Shown one piece after another: positions 34,766 to 43,406 of a stretch of 64,000 nt of DNA; positions within the stretch are counted from its first letter, which is position 1, and each line of letters begins with the position of its first letter. Made by a program: the position numbers and the translations under genes. The notes beneath the pieces were generated by a model. It did no database searches, had not been told where the DNA came from, and saw only the letters and a list, made by a program, of their open reading frames with translations. Source of the DNA: Gemmataceae bacterium (GTDB taxonomy: Bacteria > Planctomycetota > Planctomycetia > Gemmatales > Gemmataceae); contig JALHPZ010000002.1 of the NCBI GenBank assembly GCA_022842245.1, positions 124,001-188,000 on the forward strand, read 5' to 3'.

Positions 34766-35674
34766 ATGGCCGGCAATTGGATCAAGTGGATTAAGGGGCT
34801 CACGAATCGCCGCGAGGTTGTGATCCTCTCGTCGAAGTTGGGCCGCGATCGCCACGAGATTGCCGGCCGTCTGATGGTGCTGTGGGAATGGTGCGACGAC
34901 AACACGAAAGACGAGGACGCAGACGAGTCCCTAAATGTGTCCCTGAATCTCGGGGACAAGCCTTTCGATTTTCTGGATGCTTTGTTGGGTCTGCCAGGCA
35001 TGGCTGAGGCGATGGCCTCCACCGAAGTCCGCTGGTTAGAAGTTCGCTCCGGTGGCCGCATCGTCTTCCCCAAGCTGGCCCGCCACAACGGAACCAGTGC
35101 GAAAACAAGGGCTTACGAAGCATTGAAGAAATCTCGCCAGCGTGAACGTCCCGAAAGTGTCCCGGAAATGTCCCGTAACAACGGGGACAAAACCGGGACC
35201 AGAGAAGAGAAGAGAAGAGAAGAAATAAAAGACCCCCCTAACCCCCCATTCGACTTTCCGCCCGAACTCCAGACTGTCGCGTTCCGATCCGCATGGGACG
35301 ACTGGATTGCAGAACGCAGATCGCAGAAACGCAAGCCCTACACCGACCGCGGCGCGCGGTCGCAATTGAACGAACTGGCAAAGCACGGCGAGGCCAAAGC
35401 GATTGCTGCAATCCGCGCATCGATCCGCAACGGCTGGGCCGGGCTGTTCCCGGAGAAAACAAATGCCTCAGGTTCTGACCGAAGATCCGATCGCTTCCGT
35501 GCTGACACGCCTACTGACCCGGCAAAATACACCGCCGAAGGAATGGCCCGACTCCGCGCCGGCGCCGGTGCAGTCGCGGGGCAGCCTGCCGCTGTGGGAC
35601 CGCCCGACGGTGCGAGTTCGGCCGAACCATCGGCGGGTCAAGCCGGAGGAAGTGGAGACGACCTTGCGTGGTAA
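34766..35674 (+). CDS. Phage replisome organiser/replication initiator-like protein
   Basis: A 302-residue protein. The N terminus NWIKWIKGLTNRREVVILSSKLGRDRHEIAGRLMVLWEWCDD is typical of phage replication organisers (winged-helix N terminus), then a basic linker and a second domain around FRSAWDDWIAERRSQKRKPYTDRGARSQLNEL. The C-terminal 70 residues are low-complexity, Ala/Gly/Pro-rich. It overlaps the DnaC-like gene by 212 bases in another frame. Together these two should open the phage origin and load the replicative helicase. Confidence 0.78.
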   Translation: MAGNWIKWIKGLTNRREVVILSSKLGRDRHEIAGRLMVLWEWCDDNTKDEDADESLNVSLNLGDKPFDFLDALLGLPGMAEAMASTEVRWLEVRSGGRIVFPKLARHNGTSAKTRAYEALKKSRQRERPESVPEMSRNNGDKTGTREEKRREEIKDPPNPPFDFPPELQTVAFRSAWDDWIAERRSQKRKPYTDRGARSQLNELAKHGEAKAIAAIRASIRNGWAGLFPEKTNASGSDRRSDRFRADTPTDPAKYTAEGMARLRAGAGAVAGQPAAVGPPDGASSAEPSAGQAGGSGDDLAW

Positions 35675-36242
35675 GATTCGCGCCCTCTGTTCTACTTCGG
35701 GTCGCTGGCCGTTGTACCTGTGGTCGAAGGCCACCGGCACCGGCAAGACGACCGCCGCGCTGATGCTCTTGGATCGCGCCTATGGTGCGTCCGGCTTCGA
35801 TTACTTCCCGGCCGACGTTTCGGACGCAATGTGGGGACTGATCGACTATCGATCCTTCCCGCGACTGCTGGAGACCGTCGGCCGCGGCGAGGCGACTTGG
35901 AACTCACACATGGCCGGCGGCAAGATGACCGAAGGCAAACTGTGGAGTTTCATCGCGAAAGGTCCGCTGATCGTCGTCGACGATGTGTGCGAGATCGACC
36001 GCGAAGCCGTGCGGTTCGGCCAGGACCACCGGGCACTGCTGAAACGAATCCTCGACGAACGCGGGACACGGCCCACGATCGTGACGAGCAACCTATCGCC
36101 CGTTCCGGTGGCAAATGGCAAACCCTCGGAACTGTCCAGCGTCGTCGACCCCGCCGGCATCGACAGAATCACGGACCGGCTGTTGAGCGGCACGGTCATC
36201 GAAATGCCCGGACAGAGTTTCCGATGGGGGCCGCGATCATGA
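35463..36242 (+). CDS. DnaC-like helicase-loader ATPase
   Basis: A 259-residue AAA+ ATPase. The ATG at 35463 is preceded by GGAGA. Walker A is ATGTGKTT near residues 90-98, with LIVVDDVCEID as Walker B and PTIVTSNLSPVP as sensor-1, followed by an arginine finger region IDRITDRLL. This is the DnaC/DnaI loader layout. The first 70 residues lie inside the upstream replication gene in another frame. Confidence 0.85.
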   Translation: MPQVLTEDPIASVLTRLLTRQNTPPKEWPDSAPAPVQSRGSLPLWDRPTVRVRPNHRRVKPEEVETTLRGKIRALCSTSGRWPLYLWSKATGTGKTTAALMLLDRAYGASGFDYFPADVSDAMWGLIDYRSFPRLLETVGRGEATWNSHMAGGKMTEGKLWSFIAKGPLIVVDDVCEIDREAVRFGQDHRALLKRILDERGTRPTIVTSNLSPVPVANGKPSELSSVVDPAGIDRITDRLLSGTVIEMPGQSFRWGPRS

Positions 36243-36433
36243 CCATCACGAACCCCGACGACCTCCCCTGCAACTGCCGCCAGTGCCATTGCTGCGCGAT
36301 CCTCGGCATCGCCTACCCGCTGCCGGTGCCGCCGCCGGAAACCGATCCGGAACCCGAACCACCGCCACGACCGGAGCGGAAGCCCGTGGCCACCCTGTTC
36401 GACACACTCACCCCCGAACCGGCGGCTGCCTGA
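36239..36433 (+). CDS. Small proline-rich protein with N-terminal cysteine cluster
   Basis: A 64-residue protein overlapping the loader stop by 4 bases. CNCRQCHCC near residue 11 is a compact CxCxxCxCC cluster that could bind metal; the rest is proline-glutamate rich. Function unknown. Confidence 0.55.
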   Translation: MTITNPDDLPCNCRQCHCCAILGIAYPLPVPPPETDPEPEPPPRPERKPVATLFDTLTPEPAAA

Positions 36434-36897
36434 TGGGATTCGATGCGCGATGGCTGGCGAAACTGGAAGAGGCCGGTGCCGTCTCGACCGGCATCCGGCT
36501 GTCGGCGCTCAAATCAGACAGCCCGCCGCCGCTCGCCACCGACCTCGCCATTCTCGTCGCGGCCGTGGAACAGGCGGGATGGCCGGCGCCGGTGCTCGAG
36601 CACGAATTCCATCCGGTCCGCAAGTGGCGGTTCGACCTCGCCTGGCCCGATCCCCGCGTCGCCCTAGAGCGGCACGGCGGCACGTTCGTCACGGTGCGCT
36701 GCACCTGCGGCAAACCCTACACGCGGTTCGTCTCGCGGCATCACGACAAGAACGGATTGGAAATGGACGCCGAGAAGACCAACGCCGCCGCCGCACTCGG
36801 CTGGTCCGTGATCGTCGCCACGCCCCGGATGCTCGACGATGGCCGGGCGCTGGCGGCGATCCTCGCAACATTGGAACGGAGAACGAGACGCCCATGA
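36433..36897 (+). CDS. VSR/Holliday-resolvase-like PD-(D/E)XK nuclease
   Basis: A 154-residue protein. EHEFHPVRKWRFDLAWPDPRVALERHGGTF is the phage-type nuclease signature, with E, the FD of the PD position and an E before the usual DGG, which here is HGG. The normal middle residue is altered, so activity is uncertain. The CRCTCGKPYTRF stretch is an insertion compared with the minimal fold. It is a likely junction or end-processing nuclease between the loader and the late genes. Confidence 0.7.
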   Translation: MGFDARWLAKLEEAGAVSTGIRLSALKSDSPPPLATDLAILVAAVEQAGWPAPVLEHEFHPVRKWRFDLAWPDPRVALERHGGTFVTVRCTCGKPYTRFVSRHHDKNGLEMDAEKTNAAAALGWSVIVATPRMLDDGRALAAILATLERRTRRP

Positions 36898-37100
36898 ACG
36901 CGACGACCGCCAACAAGCCGCCCCGCACGCTTGCCGACGCGCTTGGGCACGAGCCATCCGAAGAACTTCGCCGCATCCTGGCGTTGATCCGGTTGCTATC
37001 CGGCGACGAACTCGCCTGGCTGCGGATGCGCGGCCTGCACCGGGAACAGTTGGACCGGGTGGAAGCGGTGTCGCACCCCGCCGGACCGGCGGGCCTGTAG
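36894..37100 (+). CDS. Small hypothetical protein
   Basis: A 68-residue helical protein with an ATG overlapping the upstream stop by 4 bases. DALGHEPSEELRRILALIRLL resembles a short interaction helix. Its 3' third overlaps the antisense AP2-like gene by 105 bases. Confidence 0.5.
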   Translation: MNATTANKPPRTLADALGHEPSEELRRILALIRLLSGDELAWLRMRGLHREQLDRVEAVSHPAGPAGL

Positions 37101-37592
37101 CGCCGCCAGCGCCGCCCGGTGCGCATCCTCGGCCGTCACAAACCAGCCCGGGATTTCCGGAATCGTGCCACGGACGATGACCCGGAAGCCGTCCCCTTCA
37201 CGCTGAACCCATTTCGGCAGTACACCCTCCGGCAACCCACGGCACGGATCGCATCCCGCCCGGATCCACCCCTGAACCGCCGCCCAGGCGTCAGATTCCG
37301 ACCGGTAGCAACCCAGATGCACGCTCCCGACGGTGGGATGCCAGGCACGGGCCTGGAAGAGGTTCTTGCCGCTGATCAGCCGGACGTATTTGTGCGAATA
37401 CCGGCGGCGCCCCCGGCGGCGAATCCCGAGCAGCCGGTCGATCGCGACCTCGAGCGGCAATCCGTACCACTTGCCTCGGATCAATTGAAACGCCTTCCGT
37501 TGCGCTCGCATCCGGGCCACCACATGATCCGGCGGCGGCTTCAATCCCTCGAACAGCGTCCGCTGCCGCGGCGGCTCAAGCAACATCGGCAT
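36996..37592 (-). CDS. AP2-like DNA-binding protein
   Basis: A 198-residue protein. NLFQARAWHPTVGSVHLGCYRSESDAWAAVQGWI and then GFRVIVRGTIPEIPGWFVTAEDAHRAALAAL look like two AP2/ERF-type three-stranded DNA-binding units, each ending in a helix with the E/D-A pattern. Such domains occur in phage homing and integrase-type proteins. It overlaps the sigma-factor gene by 17 bases on the same strand and its C terminus is antisense to a small gene. Confidence 0.7.
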   Translation of the reverse strand: MPMLLEPPRQRTLFEGLKPPPDHVVARMRAQRKAFQLIRGKWYGLPLEVAIDRLLGIRRRGRRRYSHKYVRLISGKNLFQARAWHPTVGSVHLGCYRSESDAWAAVQGWIRAGCDPCRGLPEGVLPKWVQREGDGFRVIVRGTIPEIPGWFVTAEDAHRAALAALQARRSGGVRHRFHPVQLFPVQAAHPQPGEFVAG

Positions 37593-38175
37593 AGTCGCGA
37601 TCCTCCGCCATTCCCGATCGAACCACGTCCATCGCCCGCTGGATTGCGGCACGACATTCCCCCAACGGCATCCCGAAGAACGCCGCGGTCCCGGCGATCG
37701 TTTCCGTGGCCTCGAATCCGTCCAGCCCGAACATCCGCACCACAAGGCGGCGTTCAGACGGCCGCAACCCCTCCACCCGCCGGCGCAGCCGATCCGCCTC
37801 GTCGTTGATCATCGCGGACGAACCCGGCGATTCCGACTTCGTATCCGCGATGACCGAATCGAGCGATTCCACGCTGCCAGGCTCGTCTTCGTCGTCGCGG
37901 GATCGGCATGGGTAGTGAACGCGCCGGCACAGCGCGTTTCGACGGGCTTCCTTTCGCGCCACGGCGCTCAAACACCGATCGCACACGCGGAAGACCCATT
38001 CGGGCCATTCCCAGACGGACGGATCGAACTCCGGCTTCAATTCCAGGAGCCGCATGCGGCAGATTTGGGCCAGGTCGTCGCGATCGAGAATCGAGAAGGA
38101 AGACCATCGCCCGACGACATGGCGCACCATCGGTTCGGCCTGTGAAAGCCAGTCCGAATCGGAAACCGGAATCAT
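37576..38175 (-). CDS. Sigma-70-like factor, phage-encoded
   Basis: A 199-residue sigma factor. Region 2 is seen in QAEPMVRHVVGRWSSFSILDRDDLAQICRMRLLELKPEF; region 4 in LRPSERRLVVRMFGLDGFEATETI and the following FGMPLGECRAAIQRAM. ATG 38175 is preferred; an upstream ATG at 38211 would leave no room for the TATAAC box at 38212-38217 on this strand. It could switch RNA polymerase to late genes. Confidence 0.8.
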   Translation of the reverse strand: MIPVSDSDWLSQAEPMVRHVVGRWSSFSILDRDDLAQICRMRLLELKPEFDPSVWEWPEWVFRVCDRCLSAVARKEARRNALCRRVHYPCRSRDDEDEPGSVESLDSVIADTKSESPGSSAMINDEADRLRRRVEGLRPSERRLVVRMFGLDGFEATETIAGTAAFFGMPLGECRAAIQRAMDVVRSGMAEDRDYADVA

Positions 38176-38211
38176 GGAGCGCGAATGAGACACGACTGGA
38201 GGCACCCGCAT

Positions 38212-38220
38212 TGTTATAAT
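38212..38220. promoter_or_regulatory. Bidirectional -10-like box between sigma gene and ParB-ABC gene
   Basis: TTGTTATAAT reads as TATAAT on the plus strand and its complement as TATAAC on the minus strand, one of the few A/T-rich points in a G/C-rich gap. It could serve both divergent genes. No convincing -35 box is visible on the plus side, which would fit an activator- or alternative-sigma-dependent promoter. Confidence 0.4.
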
Positions 38221-38360
38221 GCCCGGTGTCCAGCGGCAGTTGGACGATTCGGCGACCGGTGTTGCAAGCGACGGCCGTCGAACGATCAGTGATGCACGAG
38301 TATGGCCGTGGTCGTTGCCTGAGCGCAAGAGCAGGCAACCGCCGCGGCCGTCTCGTTTCT

Positions 38361-40061
38361 ATGGACATCCGCGACCGCATCGTCGAACGCCGCAGGGTAA
38401 AGGCCAGCGAACTCCGCCCATCCCCGCTCAACTGGCGAACACACCCCGACAAACAACGTCAGTCGCTGCGCGCCGCCCTCGACAAGATCGGTTGGGTCGG
38501 CACGATTCACGTCCGTCCGCTGCCCGACGGCACGCTCGAACTGATCGACGGCCATCTCCGCGCTGAAGAACTAGGCGACCAGATCATTGAGGTCGCCGTC
38601 ACCGACCTCGATGAGGCGGAAGCCCGGTACATGCTTACCACCTACGATCCGATCGGGCAGATGGCTGGCCTGGATGAAGAGAAACTAAATGCACTGGCGA
38701 AGGAACTCGAACTCGATCCGGCAACGCAGGGGATGCTCGATGAACTGCTCGGCAATACGGAGCCATCCGACAAGAAAGCCGCCACGATCGACCTGACGCC
38801 CCAATACGGCGTCATCGTGAAGGTACCCGACGAATCCACCCAGCGGCAGCTCCTCGAACAGGCCGACGCCGCCGGCTTCGAAGCGTCCGCCATCGTCACC
38901 GGATTGGCCCCCGATCGCAAACGGGAATCCCTGCCCCCGCCGGCTCCCGGCGTGGTTCGCATCGTCCGCGAAACGCCGATCCGCCGCTCCGTCCGCGTCC
39001 GCCAGGTGGAAGGCATGTTCGACGTGCCGCCCGAATCGAGCGCCCAACGAGTGTGGGATTACCGGCTCGACCTGCCCGCCGAATGGTCCGTCGGCCTCAT
39101 CGTCGGCCCGTCCGGTTCCGGCAAGTCGACACTCGCTCGCGAACTCTTCGGCGACCGGCTCATCGACGGCTGGCCATGGCCCGCTGACGCCTCGGTCGTC
39201 GACGGTTTCCCCGAATCGCTCACGATCCAGGAGATCACCGGCCTGCTCTCGTCCGTGGGTTTCAGTTCCCCGCCCGGCTGGCTCAAGCCCTACCACGTCC
39301 TGAGCAATGGCGAGAAGTTCCGCGTCGACGTCGCCCGGACCCTCGCCGAGCAGCCCGACCTCGCCGTGATCGACGAATTCACCTCCGTCGTCGACCGCAC
39401 GGTGGCCCAGATCGGCAGCCACGCCGTCCAGAAAGCGGTCCGCAAGAGCGGCCGGCGGCTGGTGGCCGTGAGCTGCCACTACGACATCGCCGAATGGCTC
39501 GAACCCGACTGGATGCTCGATGTGCAAACCGGTGCGATCACCCGGAGGTCACTTCGGCGACCGCAACTCGAAGTCGTTGTTCGGCGCGCTGACCGGTCCG
39601 CGTGGTCACTCTTCCGTGACCATCACTATCTGAGCCACGATCTGGCCCGGAACGCCACCTGCTTCGTGGCCAAGGTCCGCGGACAACCCGCCGCCTTCCT
39701 CGCGGTCCTGTCGGCGCCGCACCCATCCCATCCACGCTGGCGGGCCTCGCGCATCGTCTGCCTGCCCGACTACCAGGGCATCGGAGTCGGCGGACGGCTG
39801 ACTGACCTGATCGCGGCCGCCTACTCGGCCACCGGCAAGGAGTTCACGGTCGTCACCTCGCACCCGGCCCTCATCGCCCGGATGGCGAAATCACCACGAT
39901 GGCGCTGCATCAAAGGATTCCATTTCGCCAGTGGAATCACGGGCACAATGGGCGTGGCTGCGAATTCCGGTTTACGCCAAACCGCCAGTTTCGTCTTCAG
40001 CGGCACGCCGGACGGTGAATTGGCCGAAAATCTCGGGATCACGAAATCCAAAGAAGCCTGA
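38361..40061 (+). CDS. ParB/RepB-like domain fused to ABC ATPase and GNAT acetyltransferase
   Basis: A 566-residue three-part protein. Residues about 12-80 form a ParB/sulfiredoxin-like domain (PSPLNWRTHPDKQRQSLRAAL, DGHLRAEEL). An ABC-type ATPase follows, with Walker A GPSGSGKST near 248, signature LSNGEKFRVDVART near 313 and Walker B LAVIDEF near 333. From about 410 there is a GNAT-like acetyltransferase with YQGIGVGGRL, the acetyl-CoA P-loop. The ATPase has no transmembrane partner, so it is a soluble, DNA-linked machine. It lies upstream of the clamp-like and terminase genes. Start chosen at MDIRDR, where family similarity begins. Confidence 0.82.
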   Translation: MDIRDRIVERRRVKASELRPSPLNWRTHPDKQRQSLRAALDKIGWVGTIHVRPLPDGTLELIDGHLRAEELGDQIIEVAVTDLDEAEARYMLTTYDPIGQMAGLDEEKLNALAKELELDPATQGMLDELLGNTEPSDKKAATIDLTPQYGVIVKVPDESTQRQLLEQADAAGFEASAIVTGLAPDRKRESLPPPAPGVVRIVRETPIRRSVRVRQVEGMFDVPPESSAQRVWDYRLDLPAEWSVGLIVGPSGSGKSTLARELFGDRLIDGWPWPADASVVDGFPESLTIQEITGLLSSVGFSSPPGWLKPYHVLSNGEKFRVDVARTLAEQPDLAVIDEFTSVVDRTVAQIGSHAVQKAVRKSGRRLVAVSCHYDIAEWLEPDWMLDVQTGAITRRSLRRPQLEVVVRRADRSAWSLFRDHHYLSHDLARNATCFVAKVRGQPAAFLAVLSAPHPSHPRWRASRIVCLPDYQGIGVGGRLTDLIAAAYSATGKEFTVVTSHPALIARMAKSPRWRCIKGFHFASGITGTMGVAANSGLRQTASFVFSGTPDGELAENLGITKSKEA

Positions 40062-40076
40062 CGAGACTATATATCC

Positions 40077-40673
40077 TTGAGCAACGCCCTCACGTCCACC
40101 GAGTCCGTAATCTCAGGCGAAACTTCTATGGAATGGCCTACCTGGAAAGAAGTCGCGCCCGTTGGCTCGATGATTATCGCCGTGTTCTCGCTCATCTATG
40201 CGACGTTGCAAGGCAAAGCAAGCCGCCGCTCCCAGCGGATTCAGAACCTGTACGATGTGATTCAAAAACTCCTTGATATTCGGCCCAAAATCGAAATCGT
40301 TCTCAAACTCGAACCTGACAAGCACCAAAACTGGACCGAGGAAGAACGGGCTGCGGCCATGGACGTCTGCTCTCGATTCCATCTGGTCGGAATACTCATC
40401 ATCGAGAAGGCGATCGATCCTGTCCTCTTCGCCCGCGCTTGGTACTACAGCGTTCCTCAGTGTTACCGGATTCTCCTGCCCTACATTCAAGAGAAACGCC
40501 GAATGACCGATCAACGATATTGGAGCGCGTTTGATGTTCTCAATGAGATGGTCTCTTCCATCGCAAAAGAGTGGAAAGGCTTCCAGAAACTTTCAACCAA
40601 CGATATCGAATCCTTGAAGCGACGCGCAAACCGTTTCGGGACATTCAAGAAGCGATTCTGGCACTTCGAATAA
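40077..40673 (+). CDS. Membrane-anchored hypothetical protein
   Basis: A 198-residue protein from a TTG at 40077, or 181 residues from the ATG at 40128. Residues 27-46 (APVGSMIIAVFSLIYATLQG) form one membrane segment; the rest is basic and helical with a DUF4760-like look. Codon use and base composition are more A/T-rich than the neighbours, suggesting later gain. It overlaps the convergent ASCH gene by 81 bases. Confidence 0.55.
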   Translation: MSNALTSTESVISGETSMEWPTWKEVAPVGSMIIAVFSLIYATLQGKASRRSQRIQNLYDVIQKLLDIRPKIEIVLKLEPDKHQNWTEEERAAAMDVCSRFHLVGILIIEKAIDPVLFARAWYYSVPQCYRILLPYIQEKRRMTDQRYWSAFDVLNEMVSSIAKEWKGFQKLSTNDIESLKRRANRFGTFKKRFWHFE

Positions 40674-41045
40674 ACTCTGCATTCCCCGATACGGAATCGG
40701 CACTTCGAACGCCACCGGATCGCGCAGCACCCAGCACACCGGCCCCTCGACCCAGACGTTCGGCCCCACTCCCGGCAGATAGCCCGGCCGATCCACCCGC
40801 ACGCAGTCAACCAGCTCCACGCGCCCGATGATCGCCCCCTTCGCCAACGATTCCCATCGCGGCAGTTCGCACCCGAACGCCTCGCGCCACTGATCGGGCG
40901 TCCATCCGTCGTAACTCGCCCGGCTCTTGGCCGCATGGATCAACAAGGGGCCACGGTAATTCGTGGCCCAGGTGCGATTTTCGACGCTCTTCCCCAGGTG
41001 CAGGATCGCGTGCCCCCAAGGTTGGTGAATCGATAGCGCGAGCAT
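40593..41045 (-). CDS. ASCH-domain protein
   Basis: A 150-residue ASCH-fold protein: MLALSIHQPWGHAILHLGKSVENRTW and RGPLLIHAAKS are the first strands, GAIIGRVELVDC the core. ASCH proteins bind or modify RNA, some deaminating or hydrolysing N4-acetylcytidine. The last 15 residues lie in the overlap with the convergent gene. Phages often carry ASCH proteins; the substrate is unknown. Confidence 0.8.
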   Translation of the reverse strand: MLALSIHQPWGHAILHLGKSVENRTWATNYRGPLLIHAAKSRASYDGWTPDQWREAFGCELPRWESLAKGAIIGRVELVDCVRVDRPGYLPGVGPNVWVEGPVCWVLRDPVAFEVPIPYRGMQSLFEVPESLLECPETVCASLQGFDIVG

Positions 41046-41076
41046 GTCCGGCTCCGAACGAGGTGACGGGGCGATC

Positions 41077-42021
41077 CTAGTGGCTCATGGACTTGAGCGC
41101 CAGACGTTCCGCTCGCGTGAGCAGTCGGTCGACCTTCGGCGTGACGCCGCTCCCGGCTTGATCCACGGCCGCTTGGAGCGCATCGCGTTCGCAAGCCAAC
41201 TCCCGCGCGTTCGCCTGGAGAATGGCGATCGACTTCAGGAGTCTCGACCGTTCCGCCAACAATTCCTCGATCTCGTCATTCCGCCGGCGAAGCGCGTCGG
41301 TCAGCTCCCGCTCCCGCAAGTCGTCGACCGGCTTGTCAGCCACGACGGCATCGGATTCCTCATCCGACGCCTTCGCCGCCTCCGTGGTGATCGGCATCAG
41401 CAGGCCGCTCAGTTCCTGACCGCGCGGACCCGGACAACGGAACACCATCGGCCGGTTCGGATCCCAGATTTCCATCGTGACGCCGTCATTGCCATCCAGA
41501 TCCGGCGGCGCGATCTCCGCCATCGCCTTGAGCAGTTTGGCCATCAGCAACGGATTGATCCTGATCCGCATGGCCGCCGGCTTCTTGGGGAACACATCAT
41601 CGACCGGAGGGAACCGCCCCTCCATCAACTTCGTCGTCTCGACCGGGGACGAATCCCCGTTCGTCATTCCAAACACGGCCTGTTCCCTGCCGATCGCAAC
41701 GGCGACGTTCTGCAGGATCGACTTGGTCGCTTTCCGGGAGTGCTTCGTGGCCGCCGCGAAGACGCTACCCCAAACGGAGGCGGGTACGATCCCGCTGGCC
41801 GCATCGTCGGGAACGTCCTTCATCGCCGGGATCGACGGGAATTCATCGGCCGGCTCACACGGACCGCTCACCCGCAACAACATCCGGGTGTCCGTCGCGG
41901 CCGCGGTGAACGTCCCCTCCGGCGACCGTTCCACATGGACGCCGCGAAGCGTCCAACGACCTCGATCGTCCCGGCTCGCGATATCCGCCAGTTTGGCCAG
42001 GTTGGCCGGCAAGAGATTCAT
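41077..42021 (-). CDS. DNA polymerase sliding-clamp-like protein with coiled-coil tail
   Basis: A 314-residue protein. The first 200 residues follow the beta-clamp pattern: GRWTLRGVHVERSPEGTFTAAATDTRMLLR, EFPSIPAMKD, then RFPPVDDVFPKKPAAMRIRI and a late GLLMPITTEAAK that resembles the clamp C-terminal strand. From about 225 a coiled coil (LRRRNDEIEELLAERSRLLKS) is added, which host clamps lack. It is likely a phage processivity factor. The assignment is by pattern, not by database match. Confidence 0.68.
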   Translation of the reverse strand: MNLLPANLAKLADIASRDDRGRWTLRGVHVERSPEGTFTAAATDTRMLLRVSGPCEPADEFPSIPAMKDVPDDAASGIVPASVWGSVFAAATKHSRKATKSILQNVAVAIGREQAVFGMTNGDSSPVETTKLMEGRFPPVDDVFPKKPAAMRIRINPLLMAKLLKAMAEIAPPDLDGNDGVTMEIWDPNRPMVFRCPGPRGQELSGLLMPITTEAAKASDEESDAVVADKPVDDLRERELTDALRRRNDEIEELLAERSRLLKSIAILQANARELACERDALQAAVDQAGSGVTPKVDRLLTRAERLALKSMSH

Positions 42022-42099
42022 GGCTTCCTCGATTCTGGAGTGTGGTGCATAAGGCGAATGAGAGGGGCCGGGGCTTGCCCCGGCCCGATTTTGACCGCA

Positions 42100-43293
42100 T
42101 TACACGGCCAGAGCGAGCAGCTGGCCCGCCGCATTGTCGATGGCCGTCCGCTTGTCGGCGAAGCCGAACGTCTGCGAAATCCGCGTCAGTCCGTTCGCGA
42201 AGCCCCACAGGCTGAACGGGTTCCCGTCTTCCGGGTGCTGCTCCGTCGATTCGACCGCGGCCGCCACGAGTTCCAGATTCAGGGCTTCCGGCAGCCCGTG
42301 CCGGCGGCGCCGGCCGGTCAGCTTGAAAATGCCATCCAGAATGTCCGTCGCGTTCGTGCCGAGGATCAGCTCCTTCGCCGTGCGGATGCGCCGCTCGTCG
42401 TCCTTCGCCGACGCCGCGAGGTACTTGTCGAGCGATCCCGCCATTTCCAGCGAGAACTTCCCTTCCACGTCCCCGATGTGCCGCACGCTGACTTCCAGCA
42501 CGTCCTTCGCGTCCCAGACGATGTGGTTGCCGCAGACGTGCCGGTAGTGGAATAGCGTCAGCTTGAGGGCAGAGGCCCCGACTTCGCTGTTCGACACGAA
42601 GAACCCGCGCGACAAACCGCCGTCGGACCCGTCGTCGATCCGATATTCCTCGTTCACCATGAACCCGAACATGTCGTGGTCGCTGGCGTAGATCCCGGCC
42701 GGCGCGATCAGATCGCCGGGCTTGATGCCGAGGCCCTTCATCCGCACGTCGAGGCAGTCGGCTTCCGTGGCCCGTCGGCGCTCCGATCCCGATCCGTCGA
42801 ACGGCCGCGCCGGCGGCACGCGCCAGCCCTTCGACTGCAAATCGCCAAGCCGTTCGAACACCTGCCAGTTCCAGAACCGGGTGTACTTGTCGGACGTGAG
42901 CGCCCGAACGACCGGCGTGTCGCCCGCGTGGATCAGTCCTTGCTTCTCGAAGTCGTCCCGGCCCTGAAAGTGGCGGTCCAGACCCTCCTCCAGGCACCGC
43001 GACGCGAGTTCGGCCGGTAGTTTCCGCAGATACTCGGCCGGTGCGCCCGCCATCCGCGCCAACTGCCCGAAGCTCCAGTGCGTCATCGTCATCGGCGGCG
43101 TGCCGTCGGCCAGTTGCAGCGCCAGATTGCTTCCCGTATCGACCAGCCGGGCCGCCCCGAAGTCGATCGACTGCTCGTTCGCCGTCTCGGCGTAACCCCG
43201 GCAGAACCGGTACGCATCCCCGATCGTCCAGAACCGTTGATCCGCCGGACGGGTGGACCATTGCTGATTCGCCTGATACAGATTCGTTGTCAT
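42100..43293 (-). CDS. DUF932 (phage/plasmid-type) protein
   Basis: A 397-residue DUF932 protein. Typical parts are HWSFGQLARMAGAPAEYLRKLP, RALTSDKYTRFWNWQVFERL, GFMVNEEYRIDDGS, RGFFVSNSEVGASALKLT and CGNHIVWDA. The family occurs in phages and plasmids and has been linked to antirestriction-like functions, though no activity is firmly shown. It ends 78 bases before the clamp-like gene on the same strand. Confidence 0.85.
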   Translation of the reverse strand: MTTNLYQANQQWSTRPADQRFWTIGDAYRFCRGYAETANEQSIDFGAARLVDTGSNLALQLADGTPPMTMTHWSFGQLARMAGAPAEYLRKLPAELASRCLEEGLDRHFQGRDDFEKQGLIHAGDTPVVRALTSDKYTRFWNWQVFERLGDLQSKGWRVPPARPFDGSGSERRRATEADCLDVRMKGLGIKPGDLIAPAGIYASDHDMFGFMVNEEYRIDDGSDGGLSRGFFVSNSEVGASALKLTLFHYRHVCGNHIVWDAKDVLEVSVRHIGDVEGKFSLEMAGSLDKYLAASAKDDERRIRTAKELILGTNATDILDGIFKLTGRRRRHGLPEALNLELVAAAVESTEQHPEDGNPFSLWGFANGLTRISQTFGFADKRTAIDNAAGQLLALAV

Positions 43294-43406
43294 TTCAAAC
43301 TCCCTGTGTTTGGAGTGGCCGGCCGGGGGCTGTTCCCGCAGCCTCCGGCCCCTGTCTCCCCGGACCCCGTAGGGTTTCGCCGAATCGAACGGCTCATCAG
43401 CGGGGC

